DNA of 64,000 nucleotides from Crocinitomicaceae bacterium. Its GTDB lineage: Bacteria > Bacteroidota > Bacteroidia > Flavobacteriales_D > Crocinitomicaceae. Made by a program: the position numbers and the translations under genes. Under the pieces are notes generated by a model. That model was not told the DNA's origin. It saw nothing but the letters and a program-made list of their open reading frames with translations, and ran no database searches. Shown one piece after another: positions 53,650-61,924 of this stretch. Position 1 is the stretch's first letter; each line of letters begins with the position of its first letter. The stretch is taken from the NCBI GenBank assembly GCA_023957475.1, contig JAMLHA010000006.1, positions 62,001-126,000 of the forward strand. The letters are read 5' to 3'.

Positions 53650-54707
53650 TTATTCATCACTTTCTCTTGGTGTCGAATTGATTCTTGGTGAATGGCATCC
53701 ATAAATTGGCGAATGAATGTAGCAGACAATTCTTGTTCATTGGCATTTTTTAGTCGGTTGGCTATCATTTTTGCCCAATGTTCTTGTTGCAAAATAGTGA
53801 TGTTGTTCTCACGTTTAAATATACCGACTTCTTCGCTAACTTTCATACGTTCAACCAATAATGAAAAAATTCGCTCATCTAAAGCTGCTGTCATTGTTCT
53901 CAACTTATCCAAATCGCCAGCAATGTCACCTTGAATGTCTTTGGAACGCAACACCAAATTGCTTAAAATGGTGGTTAGTTGACCAACTGTTACCTGTTGT
54001 TGTGCATCCGACCAAGCCATTTCAGGGTTCAAATGAGTTTCAATCATCAACCCATTAAAATTGAGATCCATTGCTTTTTGAGAAATTTCAAAAATCAAAT
54101 CCCTTTTACCCGCAATATGGCTAGGATCGCAGAGCATTGGTAAATCTGGCAATCTTTCCTTCAACGCAATAGGAATTTCCCAACTGGGTTCATTTCTATA
54201 TTTTTCGTGATTATACACCGAAAAACCACGATGTATAGCAACCAATTCCTTAATTCCAGCCTTTTCTAATCGTTCAAAAGCACCCAACCAAAGCTCTACA
54301 TCTGGGTTAACAGGATTTTTAATCATAACAGGAATGGAGACATCTTTCAATGCATCGGCAATTTCTTGCACAGCAAAAGGATTGACCGTAGTTCTTGCTC
54401 CAATCCACAAGATATCGATTCCAGCTTTTAACGCTTTTTCTACATGTTGTTTGTTTGCCACTTCTGTTGTGGTTGGAAGTCCGGTTATTCTACCTGCTTC
54501 TACTAACCAAGGCAAGGCCTCTTCTCCAACTCCTTCAAAAGAATCGGGGCGAGTGCGAGGTTTCCATACACCTGCTCGAAGTCCATGAACAGCTTTGTTT
54601 TTTGCAATTTGGACAGCTGTTTCAATCAACTGTTCTTGCGTTTCTGCACTACATGGTCCCGCAATAACAAAAGGACGATGGGATTGTATGATGGGTATTA
54701 AATTCAT
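53646..54707 (-). CDS. Bifunctional DAHP synthase / chorismate mutase
   Basis: A 353-residue fusion. Residues 1-255 are a KDO8P-type DAHP synthase (FVIAGPCSAETQEQL; RAGVWKPRTRPDSFEG; PMLCDPSHIAGKRD). Residues about 265-350 are an AroQ chorismate mutase (LDKLRTMTAALDERIFSLLVERMKVSEEVGIFKREN). It starts the shikimate pathway and converts chorismate to prephenate; the mutase part may also confer feedback control. It overlaps both neighbours by four bases in the tsaB-aro run. Confidence 0.95.
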   Translation of the reverse strand: MNLIPIIQSHRPFVIAGPCSAETQEQLIETAVQIAKNKAVHGLRAGVWKPRTRPDSFEGVGEEALPWLVEAGRITGLPTTTEVANKQHVEKALKAGIDILWIGARTTVNPFAVQEIADALKDVSIPVMIKNPVNPDVELWLGAFERLEKAGIKELVAIHRGFSVYNHEKYRNEPSWEIPIALKERLPDLPMLCDPSHIAGKRDLIFEISQKAMDLNFNGLMIETHLNPEMAWSDAQQQVTVGQLTTILSNLVLRSKDIQGDIAGDLDKLRTMTAALDERIFSLLVERMKVSEEVGIFKRENNITILQQEHWAKMIANRLKNANEQELSATFIRQFMDAIHQESIRHQEKVMNK

Positions 54708-55372
54708 TTTTTGGCTGTACTTACAAAATCTTTTAAATAAAAAGGTTCAAAGTAGGCTACGTCTTCAAATTGTTGTTGGTTGTATTTTTCGAAAGCGATT
54801 GGCAATTGACCCAAAGCCGATGATTTTATTGCCAAATCAAATGAAAGATTGCGACTGGTCCAACTTTCAGTCATCTTCGAAGCACCATCTCCTACTACAA
54901 CAAAAGGTTCAAAAGAACTGTATGAATCTTCGGTTAGAACATCAGCAGAAATGGGTTTAACTAGTTTAAAATCACCAGTGTATATCACCGAAAAAACCTC
55001 CATTCTTCGTGCATCAATCATAGCACAAATGGATGAATTGGAGTGCTTTTGTTGCGCCAAAACAACCAAACTGGTCAAAGCATCAATTGCAATAAGCGGA
55101 ATGTCTAATGCATAACAAAGCCCTTTTGCAGTAGAAACACCAATTCTAAGTCCCGTATAAGAACCTGGGCCAGAAGCAATCGATACTGCATTCAATTGAT
55201 TGGGTTGAATACCTGCATTTTCTAAAACATCTTGTATATACAACGTTATAACTTCGCCATGCACATAGTCAGAATCATCACTTTCTTTTAAAGCAACAAG
55301 TTGACCGTTTTTGGACAAGGCGACAGAACAAACCTTTGTAGCTGTTTCAAGATGCAAGATATAGATGTCCAT
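54704..55372 (-). CDS. tsaB: tRNA t6A synthesis protein TsaB
   Basis: A 222-residue ASKHA-fold protein with ILHLETATKVCSVAL, SIASGPGSYTGLRIGVSTAKGLCYALDIPLIAIDAL and MIDARRMEVFSVIY. It scaffolds TsaD and TsaE in making N6-threonylcarbamoyladenosine in tRNA. Start and stop overlap the response regulator (one base) and DAHP synthase genes, showing one tight operon of unrelated functions. Confidence 0.95.
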   Translation of the reverse strand: MDIYILHLETATKVCSVALSKNGQLVALKESDDSDYVHGEVITLYIQDVLENAGIQPNQLNAVSIASGPGSYTGLRIGVSTAKGLCYALDIPLIAIDALTSLVVLAQQKHSNSSICAMIDARRMEVFSVIYTGDFKLVKPISADVLTEDSYSSFEPFVVVGDGASKMTESWTSRNLSFDLAIKSSALGQLPIAFEKYNQQQFEDVAYFEPFYLKDFVSTAKK

Positions 55373-56061
55373 TAATCAGTAATTTCCAATTTAAATCCTA
55401 CTCCATGAATATTACTGATAGAAATGTGTTCATCGTCTTTAAAATACTTGCGCAATTTGGTAATGAAAACATCTAAACTTCGGCCAACAAAATAATCATC
55501 CTGACCCCAAACAGCATTTAAAATCATTTCTCTTGGAGTGACCTGGTTTTTAAACTTCGTCAAGATTCGCAAAATATGTGCTTCTTTACGAGTCAATGTT
55601 CGAGAAGTATCTTTATTACTTAAGGTATAGTTTTCAGAATCAAATTGATAGCTACCAATTGTGATAATTTTATCAACTTCTTCCTCAACATTGATATTCA
55701 CTCTTTTTAAAAGAGCAATGACACGTAATTGGAGTTCCTCCACAGAAAACGGTTTGGTTAGATAATCATCAGCTCCAGCTTTAAATCCTTCTATTTTATC
55801 CTCCGTCATTGCTTTTGCAGTTAAAAACAAAATAGGCACCTCTTTATTAATCTTTCGAACCTCTCTTGCTAAGGTGAAACCATCCATTTTGGGCATCATC
55901 ACATCAAAGATGCAAAGGTGAAAAGATTCCTCGTTGAAACGCTTAAATCCTTCAGCACCATCAATACAAAGCGTAACTTTATAACCATCTCTTTTCAACT
56001 GGTCAGCAATCACAAAACCTAGACTTGTATCGTCTTCAACTAATAATATTTTTGGAATCAT
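55372..56061 (-). CDS. OmpR-family response regulator
   Basis: A 229-residue regulator. The receiver domain has the acidic pocket (Glu9, Asp10, Asp11), phospho-acceptor Asp53 (CIFDVMMPKMDGF) and FLTAKAM. The C-terminal winged helix has RTLTRKEAHILRILT and DYFVGRSLDVFITKLRKYF. Sequence and context resemble the RprY-type regulators of Bacteroidota. No histidine kinase is adjacent. It leads the leftward run with tsaB and the aro genes. Confidence 0.93.
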   Translation of the reverse strand: MIPKILLVEDDTSLGFVIADQLKRDGYKVTLCIDGAEGFKRFNEESFHLCIFDVMMPKMDGFTLAREVRKINKEVPILFLTAKAMTEDKIEGFKAGADDYLTKPFSVEELQLRVIALLKRVNINVEEEVDKIITIGSYQFDSENYTLSNKDTSRTLTRKEAHILRILTKFKNQVTPREMILNAVWGQDDYFVGRSLDVFITKLRKYFKDDEHISISNIHGVGFKLEITD

Positions 56062-56149
56062 AGCTCAATACTTTATGCTAAGGTAATAGTTTATAAGCGG
56101 AAAACAGAAAGAATTTTGATTTTTTTCAGATAAAATAGATTTTCCTATA

Positions 56150-56234
56150 AAAAAACAAGAGCCTCAGATTATTCTAAAGCTCTTGCCACACTAATCAACC
56201 TAACCTACTACTACTACTACTTGAGACAAAGGTA
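56150..56234 (-). ncRNA. Candidate small RNA or leader upstream of the response regulator
   Basis: On the minus strand a -7 element TACCTTTG (complement of 56227-56234) is followed by five AGT repeats and then a stem, CAAGAGC against GCTCTTG, closed by a run of eight or more T. The transcript would be about 70 nt and end about 90 bases before the response regulator start. It could be a free RNA or an attenuator. No conserved family is recognised. Confidence 0.4.
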
Positions 56235-56713
56235 AGTCAAAAACTGTGTTGAAAAACATGTTTTGCACCTCACTCAAAAAACGGTGTTTTATAGGAAATT
56301 AAAAATAAACGATATTTTTTCGGACTAAGTTTAGAATATAACTCAACAACTAAACGGTTTAACAACCATTTTTAACTGGTTTGTTTAAATCTTAACAAGT
56401 AAAACACTAAGATAGGAATCCAAGAATGAACGATTTTTGAATGAAATTTTTATTGATTTATTTAATTTTTTCAATTTGTCGAGGCTGTTTTTTACGCTGA
56501 TTTAATTGAAATCATAATAAATTTACAATTAATTTTTTAGTTTTTTCACCTGTATTAATTTTTAATTTATGTGGTTTTAACTTTTCAACCATAATTTTAA
56601 TTTCATACAACAGAATTTATAAATTCATCTTTTTACTATATAAAAATCACAAGTGCTTTTGAGCTAAGACAAATAAATTGTAGTTTTGAGCTTTCATAAT
56701 TAGAATAAACCCG
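56235..56713. other. Gene-free spacer
   Basis: A/T-rich DNA between divergent units with no supported gene. It holds the upstream part of the small-RNA promoter and presumably the promoter of the TPR lipoprotein gene. Confidence 0.4.
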
Positions 56714-57724
56714 ATGATAAAAAAATATTTCGTATTTATTTTTATAGTTGCTATAGCCGTTGCTTGTGGCGAAAAAAGCCCTAAAGAAAAAGCTGTGCAG
56801 CCAACTGCTAATAATATTGATAGTTTATTGAACCTATATCCAGACAGTGTGCCTTTAATTGTTTTTAGAGGAAACGAAGCCTTAAAACAATACCGTTTTT
56901 TTGATGCATTGGCAGATGGAGCAAAAGCTTTTCGATTGGATAGTATGAATACCCAAACGAGAATGCTGTATGCACAAGCGTTAAACAACAAAGAGAACAG
57001 AACAGTAGAAGAGGTTTTAACTGCACAGCGACATTTTAAATACGTTTTATTTAAAGAACCCAAAAACACAGACGCCTTGGTTGCAACCGCAGCTACTTAT
57101 CGTTATATGCAAGATGTTGACAACGCTTTTAAATACGTCAATGAAGCGTTAAAAGTTGATGCTAAAAAACGTGAAGCTTATGCTTTAAAAGGTTCTTTGT
57201 ATTTAGATATGGAAAATTATGCTCTTGCAAAATCTTCTTATGAAACGGCTATTCAACAAGATCCTAATTTTTACGAAGCCTATTTTCATTTAGCGGCTTT
57301 GTACCACCGAGAAGATAACCCTATTTGTTTGGAATATTACCAAACAGCTTATGAATTGAACCAATCCGACCCGGAATTTTTATATTCTTATGCGTATGCA
57401 TTGGATTATTTTCAAAAATTTGATGAAGCAAAAGTCCTTTATAGAAAAATGGAACACGAAAAAGAAAAATACTATCGTGCAAGAGGGTATTTTCATTTGG
57501 GTTATTTAAAACAAAACGAAGAAAAGGATATAGATAGTGCTATTTATTTCTACACACAAGCCATTAACAACTTGAAAGGCTATGTAGAAGCTTACCACAA
57601 CAGAGGAATGTGCTACGAAAGGAAAGGCATGAAACAAGAAGCAAAACAAGAATATTTAGAAGCGTTAAAATACGACGATAAATTCCAACTTTCAATTGAT
57701 GCATTTAATAAATTGAACAAATAG
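56714..57724 (+). CDS. TPR-repeat lipoprotein
   Basis: A 336-residue protein with a lipobox ending AVAC (Cys17), then about seven tetratricopeptide repeats (for example AFKYVNEALKVDAKKREAYALKGSLYLD as consecutive helices; YVEAYHNRGMCYERKGMKQEAK). It should be a membrane-attached periplasmic scaffold. Such proteins are common in Bacteroidota and partner is unknown. The next gene starts three bases after the stop. Confidence 0.88.
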   Translation: MIKKYFVFIFIVAIAVACGEKSPKEKAVQPTANNIDSLLNLYPDSVPLIVFRGNEALKQYRFFDALADGAKAFRLDSMNTQTRMLYAQALNNKENRTVEEVLTAQRHFKYVLFKEPKNTDALVATAATYRYMQDVDNAFKYVNEALKVDAKKREAYALKGSLYLDMENYALAKSSYETAIQQDPNFYEAYFHLAALYHREDNPICLEYYQTAYELNQSDPEFLYSYAYALDYFQKFDEAKVLYRKMEHEKEKYYRARGYFHLGYLKQNEEKDIDSAIYFYTQAINNLKGYVEAYHNRGMCYERKGMKQEAKQEYLEALKYDDKFQLSIDAFNKLNK

Positions 57725-57727
57725 AAG

Positions 57728-58354
57728 ATGCAAAAGCAACAATTATATATCCAATTACTTGGCAATTTGATCATTCCCGCATGTGGTTTTTGGCTGTGGA
57801 ATTGGTCGCTCTATTTTATTCTATTGTTTTACTTATTGGATTTAATCGCGGCAGAGATAGTAACCTATTTAAAAGTGAAAAAAGTAAAGCAATTGAAGAC
57901 AGACGAACAATTAAAATCACCAACTTCTTCATTTATCATTGTTTCACTGTTGTTTCTCTTTTTAATTATTACCGAATTTCATGTTGGAATAGCAGTATTG
58001 CATCCAACAATTGACTTTAAGTTAGAACTATTGAACTTCTTACTCTATGAAGAAATGGGTATTCAGCAATGGATTGTGTTACTCCCTATGGTGGGTTTAA
58101 TGGCGTTCTCTTCATATAAAATGGAGTTTTTAGCACCTCAACTTTATTTACGATTACGAGAAAAAGACATTTGGAAGGATCATTTAAAAGAGCGGTTTTT
58201 AATCCTTGCGTTTACAGCTATTTTGCTATTGATTGCACATGTATATTCGCTTTCTGACCTTGTGTTATTGATAGTTATTTTAGTAGTAACCACTATCTAT
58301 GGTTATTTGCAAGGAATGGAAAAGATCAAAAACAATCGGCAAGTTACTCCATAA
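57728..58354 (+). CDS. Integral membrane protein (DUF6498-like)
   Basis: The 208-residue protein has about six membrane helices. The first (LLGNLIIPACGFWLWNWSLYFILLFYLLDL as consecutive halves) and the motif LIAAEIVTYLKVKKVKQLK resemble DUF6498 proteins. Function unknown. It is coupled to the TPR gene and overlaps the end of the converging DUF6089 gene by eleven bases. Confidence 0.72.
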   Translation: MQKQQLYIQLLGNLIIPACGFWLWNWSLYFILLFYLLDLIAAEIVTYLKVKKVKQLKTDEQLKSPTSSFIIVSLLFLFLIITEFHVGIAVLHPTIDFKLELLNFLLYEEMGIQQWIVLLPMVGLMAFSSYKMEFLAPQLYLRLREKDIWKDHLKERFLILAFTAILLLIAHVYSLSDLVLLIVILVVTTIYGYLQGMEKIKNNRQVTP

Positions 58355-59177
58355 AAGCACATTTTTGAGGATCACCCAATCGAAATGTAAGTGTAACCCC
58401 AAAAAAGGAATACCAATCTTTTGTTGTGGATGTTCCTCTCTTTCCAAATACGGAGCCATCTTTGCTTCTATTTGACAATGCAGCTGCTGTTGGTCCATTT
58501 GCTTCTGATAAGGCTATTGGGTCAACATACGTATCAGACTTAACATCGTCTAAATAATCTGTAAACGTTAAACGAATTCCATATTCCAAACCTAAAGCAA
58601 CGCGTTTACCCAATGATAATTTCACCCCTAAACCAAGCGGCACAGATAATTGAAACAAACTATATGGCTTTTTAGTACTTAAATCAGAGCCTTGACCTTC
58701 TGTTCCCAATGGACGTAAAAACACCCATTCATCGTTGTATTTCGTTTTAGGATTCATTCTAAACACAGCCAATTCAGCCAATAGATAAGCAGTTCCTTTA
58801 TACCTTTTACTCCCAAGTTGAAAAGGCACATAGTGAAATTCTACACCTGCTCCCAACTCAAAAATGGATGATTGAAAATTTAAATTTCGATTGTTTATTG
58901 AAGCTTCTTTAGACCATTCATCGTTTCCTTGCACCATTCCATAAGAAAAATTTGCTCTAAACGACAATCTGGAATGAATGTCATAACGATAAATAAGCCC
59001 TGCAGCTGGAAGTGTTCCTTTAAAGTGTTTGAATCGGTTCAAATCTCCAATATAATAAGAACCACCCAACATCACACCAAGCTCAGAGCGAGATAATGCA
59101 GTTTGAAATTGGGCTATAGAAGAGAAATTTAGTCCAAAAACACAAATTAGTATAACAAAAAACACCTTCATTTTCAA
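58344..59177 (-). CDS. DUF6089-family outer-membrane beta-barrel protein
   Basis: A 277-residue protein with a signal peptide (ending FSSIAQ) and a small porin-like barrel. SELGVMLGGSYYIGDLNRFKHF near the N-terminus and LGLEYGIRLTFTDYLDDV are typical of DUF6089 proteins found throughout Bacteroidota. Role unknown; related small barrels take part in T9SS or envelope structure. Monocistronic. Confidence 0.85.
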   Translation of the reverse strand: MKMKVFFVILICVFGLNFSSIAQFQTALSRSELGVMLGGSYYIGDLNRFKHFKGTLPAAGLIYRYDIHSRLSFRANFSYGMVQGNDEWSKEASINNRNLNFQSSIFELGAGVEFHYVPFQLGSKRYKGTAYLLAELAVFRMNPKTKYNDEWVFLRPLGTEGQGSDLSTKKPYSLFQLSVPLGLGVKLSLGKRVALGLEYGIRLTFTDYLDDVKSDTYVDPIALSEANGPTAAALSNRSKDGSVFGKRGTSTTKDWYSFFGVTLTFRLGDPQKCAFME

Positions 59178-59392
59178 AAAAGAACGGAAAGATAGATAAA
59201 ATATTTTACACCCTACACTGGAATGAATTAAAACTGAGATAAACAGATTTAGAATTAGTCTCCATAAACCTATCTTACTTCATCATAAAGATGACACACC
59301 ATTTACTTTGAATAACAAACAGATTTCAATTTTTCAAATGGGTTTGCCAAATTTTTACCATCATTTTTTTTATTTTTTCAATTTATTTTTTG
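59178..59392. other. Spacer with promoter region
   Basis: No gene seen. The A/T-rich end leads into a TAAATTTG -7 element at 59393-59400 that would drive the decayed T9SS gene and possibly the lipoprotein cluster. Confidence 0.4.
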
Positions 59393-59425
59393 TAAATTTG
59401 ACATATTAACTACAAAATTTTTCTT

Positions 59426-59704
59426 ATGAAAACAAAACACTACTTCCAAGCGATTCCAAGCGATTTTTAGTAAAAACAACAAAGGCTGTATTAAGTATTG
59501 GTTGCTATAGACGATTTATTTAGCATTTATTGCGAAGATGAATTGGTTAAAATTACCATTTTAACGACTTTAGGACAGCCTATAAAAACAATTGACGGCA
59601 TTTCAGACAATTACTCTCTTGGTGAATTAAGCAGAGGCATTTATTTAATAGAAGTAGTAACAATAAAAAACGAGCATTATGTGGTTGAAATTAGTAAGAA
59701 TTAG
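59426..59704 (+). pseudogene. Collapsed gene for a T9SS-sorted protein
   Basis: The ATG at 59426 begins MKTKHYFQAI, but a tandem duplication of CCAAGCGATT (59446-59455 and 59456-59465) shifts the frame to a stop. From about 59505, in another frame, comes the C-terminal half of a T9SS sorting domain (DLFSIYCEDELVKITILTTL ... GELSRGIYLIEVV). The whole middle of the gene is gone. Its last 25 bases are re-used as the start of the next lipoprotein gene in another frame. Confidence 0.7.
59642..59703. repeat. 62-bp direct repeat, copy 1
   Basis: Identical to 60558-60619 except one base (A at 59676, G in copy 2). It encodes the end of a T9SS sorting domain in one frame and the lipoprotein start MWLKLVRI in another. 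Confidence 0.95.
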
Positions 59705-60140
59705 TTTGTTTTTTTTGTTAATATTCGTTTGTTACACGTGTCAAAAAGAAAATGGAAAGAATGAGTATAGCTTGATTTTTTATTATGATAATGGAATTAT
59801 TGAAAAATATGAGAATACTTTACTTTATGAACAAAGAAGAAATCATATTGATCGATATGGAAACATGGTTAATAATAAGTCATATACAAATGGTTTACTT
59901 GTTGACACAGGAATGGGATCTCGTAGATTTGTTTTCTTAAAAACGGATACTGACTTTTTAGCATGTTGTGGTTCTTATTATACCAAAATGGTAATGGGAA
60001 ATATTGAAATGTATGGTAAATATAAAAGAAAAGGTAGGTCTATTATTGTGAATGATGGTACATTTACTATTTCTTGGAAAGATAGTGTCCAAACAAACAC
60101 TTTACTTGGAACATGGACTTTAACTCCAAATAAATACTAA
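59679..60140 (+). CDS. Small lipoprotein, alpha type, first copy
   Basis: A 153-residue protein with a lipoprotein signal peptide (MWLKLVRISLFFLLIFVCYTC). Its body shares with the fourth protein of the cluster the pattern MYGKYxRKGxxxIVNDGxFxIxW and LLGTWTL. The first nine codons overlap, in a +1 frame, the end of the T9SS remnant. No named family recognised. The beta-rich lipocalin-like ending GTWTL suggests a small barrel, which is inference. Confidence 0.75.
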   Translation: MWLKLVRISLFFLLIFVCYTCQKENGKNEYSLIFYYDNGIIEKYENTLLYEQRRNHIDRYGNMVNNKSYTNGLLVDTGMGSRRFVFLKTDTDFLACCGSYYTKMVMGNIEMYGKYKRKGRSIIVNDGTFTISWKDSVQTNTLLGTWTLTPNKY

Positions 60141-60152
60141 AAATAAAAAACT

Positions 60153-60557
60153 ATGAGAAAAGAATTTCAATTATTTTTTGTTTTTTTACTATTAACCATA
60201 GTTGCATGTCAAAAAAACGAATTTCCTAAAATGAAAACAGGCTATTATAATGTGAAAGACATTGAAATCAACTTAAATTCAGACTCGTCAATTTTAACAT
60301 ATAAAGCATTAGGAAATTATAGAAAAGTAAAAAATAGAAAGGAGTATTCCTTTAATTATATGGAAAATGGAAGAACGGTTAATGTTACTTTTGATTTTAA
60401 AAAAATGGAGTCAAAAAGTACTAAAATTGATTTTGAAAATAAAATTAGAAGATATAACATTAAAGATTTTAAAATCACTCCAACGGAACTCATAGTAACA
60501 CGTAGAGAAGTTACCGATTCCATTATATCAAAAATCCATTTTAAGTATATAGAGTAG
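60153..60557 (+). CDS. Small lipoprotein, beta type, first copy
   Basis: A 134-residue lipoprotein with signal peptide ending LTIVAC. Its body (FPKMKTGYYNVKDIEI; ITPTELIVTRREVTDSIISKIHFKYIE) is clearly paralogous to the third protein of the cluster. Starts 12 bases after the previous gene. Function unknown. Confidence 0.75.
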   Translation: MRKEFQLFFVFLLLTIVACQKNEFPKMKTGYYNVKDIEINLNSDSSILTYKALGNYRKVKNRKEYSFNYMENGRTVNVTFDFKKMESKSTKIDFENKIRRYNIKDFKITPTELIVTRREVTDSIISKIHFKYIE

Positions 60558-60619
60558 TATTTAATAGAAGTAGTAACAATAAAAAACGAGCGTTATGTGG
60601 TTGAAATTAGTAAGAATTA
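60558..60619. repeat. 62-bp direct repeat, copy 2
   Basis: Second copy of 59642-59703 with one mismatch. It is a detached scrap of T9SS sorting-domain sequence that supplies the first codons and signal peptide start of the third lipoprotein. Confidence 0.95.
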
Positions 60620-61008
60620 ATCTGTTATTAGTTTTATTTTTGGTTTGTTACTCTTGTTTAAAAGAAAAATACCCAAAAATGAAAACAGGATATTATGATG
60701 TTACAGAAGTCTTGATAGATGAAAATGGGAATAAAGATACATTAAACTTCAAAGCAGTTGGATCATTATATAAACCAAAAGGTGACTATTATTCATTCAA
60801 GGGCAATCTTAACAATCGTTTATATGGCAATAATTTTAGTTTAGTGGAAAAAAATAGTCAAACAGGTATTCAATATTTATATTATTTTAGTGAGACAGTT
60901 AATTTCAAAATATTAAACTTTTCAATTACACCTGAAAAATTATATGTTGAAAGAGTTGCTAAAGACACTGTTTTAACGAGTTTAATAACATTTCAATACA
61001 TTGAATAA
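60595..61008 (+). CDS. Small lipoprotein, beta type, second copy
   Basis: A 137-residue lipoprotein. Its signal peptide (MWLKLVRINLLLVLFLVCYSC) is copied from the alpha-type gene through the 62-bp repeat, while the body (YPKMKTGYYDVTEVLID; SITPEKLYVERVAKDTVLTS) matches the beta type. It therefore looks like a recombined gene. The stop overlaps the next ATG by one base. Confidence 0.75.
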   Translation: MWLKLVRINLLLVLFLVCYSCLKEKYPKMKTGYYDVTEVLIDENGNKDTLNFKAVGSLYKPKGDYYSFKGNLNNRLYGNNFSLVEKNSQTGIQYLYYFSETVNFKILNFSITPEKLYVERVAKDTVLTSLITFQYIE

Positions 61009-61496
61009 TGAAAAAGATACTTATTATAGGATTACTTATTCTATTTGGTTGTGGCAAAGAAAATGCTAAAAAAGAATATGTATTGAGTTTACACTTTGAT
61101 TCGGGTTTTGTTAAAGAAATCAGCTGTTTTCTCTATGAAAAGGGCGGGAAGTATAGTACGAATAGTAGTGATGTTCACATGTCTAGTATAGCTACATATA
61201 TCTATTTAAGAAATGACAACCTAAATGAAGAAAGTATTAAATTGGAGTTGGTTTTAACTGAAGCTAAATTTATAGCGTGTTTGGACAGGGTATGGATTAA
61301 TTGTAACAATGCTAGTTTTGCATCTGGTCAAAATGTTAGACTTTATGGTTTGCTTGAAATGTATGGCAAATATGAGCGCAAAGGAAAGAAAGTAATCGTA
61401 AATGATGGTTCGTTTTCCATTTATTGGTACAATGCTAATGATTTTGGCGAACAACCTCAGTTGTTGGAAGGCTCTTGGACATTAAAAAGAAAATAG
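61008..61496 (+). CDS. Small lipoprotein, alpha type, second copy
   Basis: A 162-residue lipoprotein (signal peptide ending LILFGC) paralogous to the first of the cluster: EMYGKYERKGKKVIVNDGSF followed by SIYW and LLEGSWTL. It has its own independent signal peptide. A hairpin follows the stop. Function unknown. Confidence 0.75.
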   Translation: MKKILIIGLLILFGCGKENAKKEYVLSLHFDSGFVKEISCFLYEKGGKYSTNSSDVHMSSIATYIYLRNDNLNEESIKLELVLTEAKFIACLDRVWINCNNASFASGQNVRLYGLLEMYGKYERKGKKVIVNDGSFSIYWYNANDFGEQPQLLEGSWTLKRK

Positions 61497-61528
61497 ATTC
61501 CTCAAAAACCTTAACGGTTTTGAGGAAT
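61497..61528 (+). terminator. Hairpin after the lipoprotein cluster
   Basis: ATTCCTCAAAA and CC pair with GG and TTTTGAGGAAT. There is no T-run after it, so it may stabilise the 3' end rather than terminate on its own. Confidence 0.55.
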
Positions 61529-61924
61529 GAACTGTGTTTATTGGTTTTAGGAGGAGAAAGAAATCATTTTCACTCTTCATTCAATGATTTCTGACCATCC
61601 TTTGAACAACAAACTGACTCCAAATTTAAGAGCGTTTACCCTACCAAATCAAAAGAAATAGTTCAAAAGACACAGGCAATATTTGTGTTAGCTTTCCAAA
61701 CAATTACACCACGTCTCCTATTTGTTTTTCAATACTTCAATCAATAATTTAAAGAAAACAAATTGATAAACAGCAGCTTACAGCATAAAGCGAATAACAA
61801 ATAAAATTAATTCAAAACACTTTTATTTTCTTTTCAATCTTAAAGTGTTCTGTTTTTTTGTTAGTATAAATTAGCGGGAGTGTATATAAATACATAAATT
61901 TAACACAAATAAAATTATAATTCT
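61529..61924. other. Gene-free spacer before the Omp28-like gene
   Basis: A/T-rich DNA, no supported gene. TTTG at 61857-61860 could be a -33 element for the downstream gene, but no good -7 element lies at the right distance. Confidence 0.4.

Noticed and set aside
54334..54960. Plus-strand frames opposite the DAHP synthase and tsaB genes
   Set aside because: Both minus-strand genes are firmly identified; the plus frames have no recognisable features.
56644..57069. Minus-strand 140-codon frame over the TPR lipoprotein start
   Set aside because: Shadow of the TPR gene, which has a lipobox and clear repeats on the plus strand.
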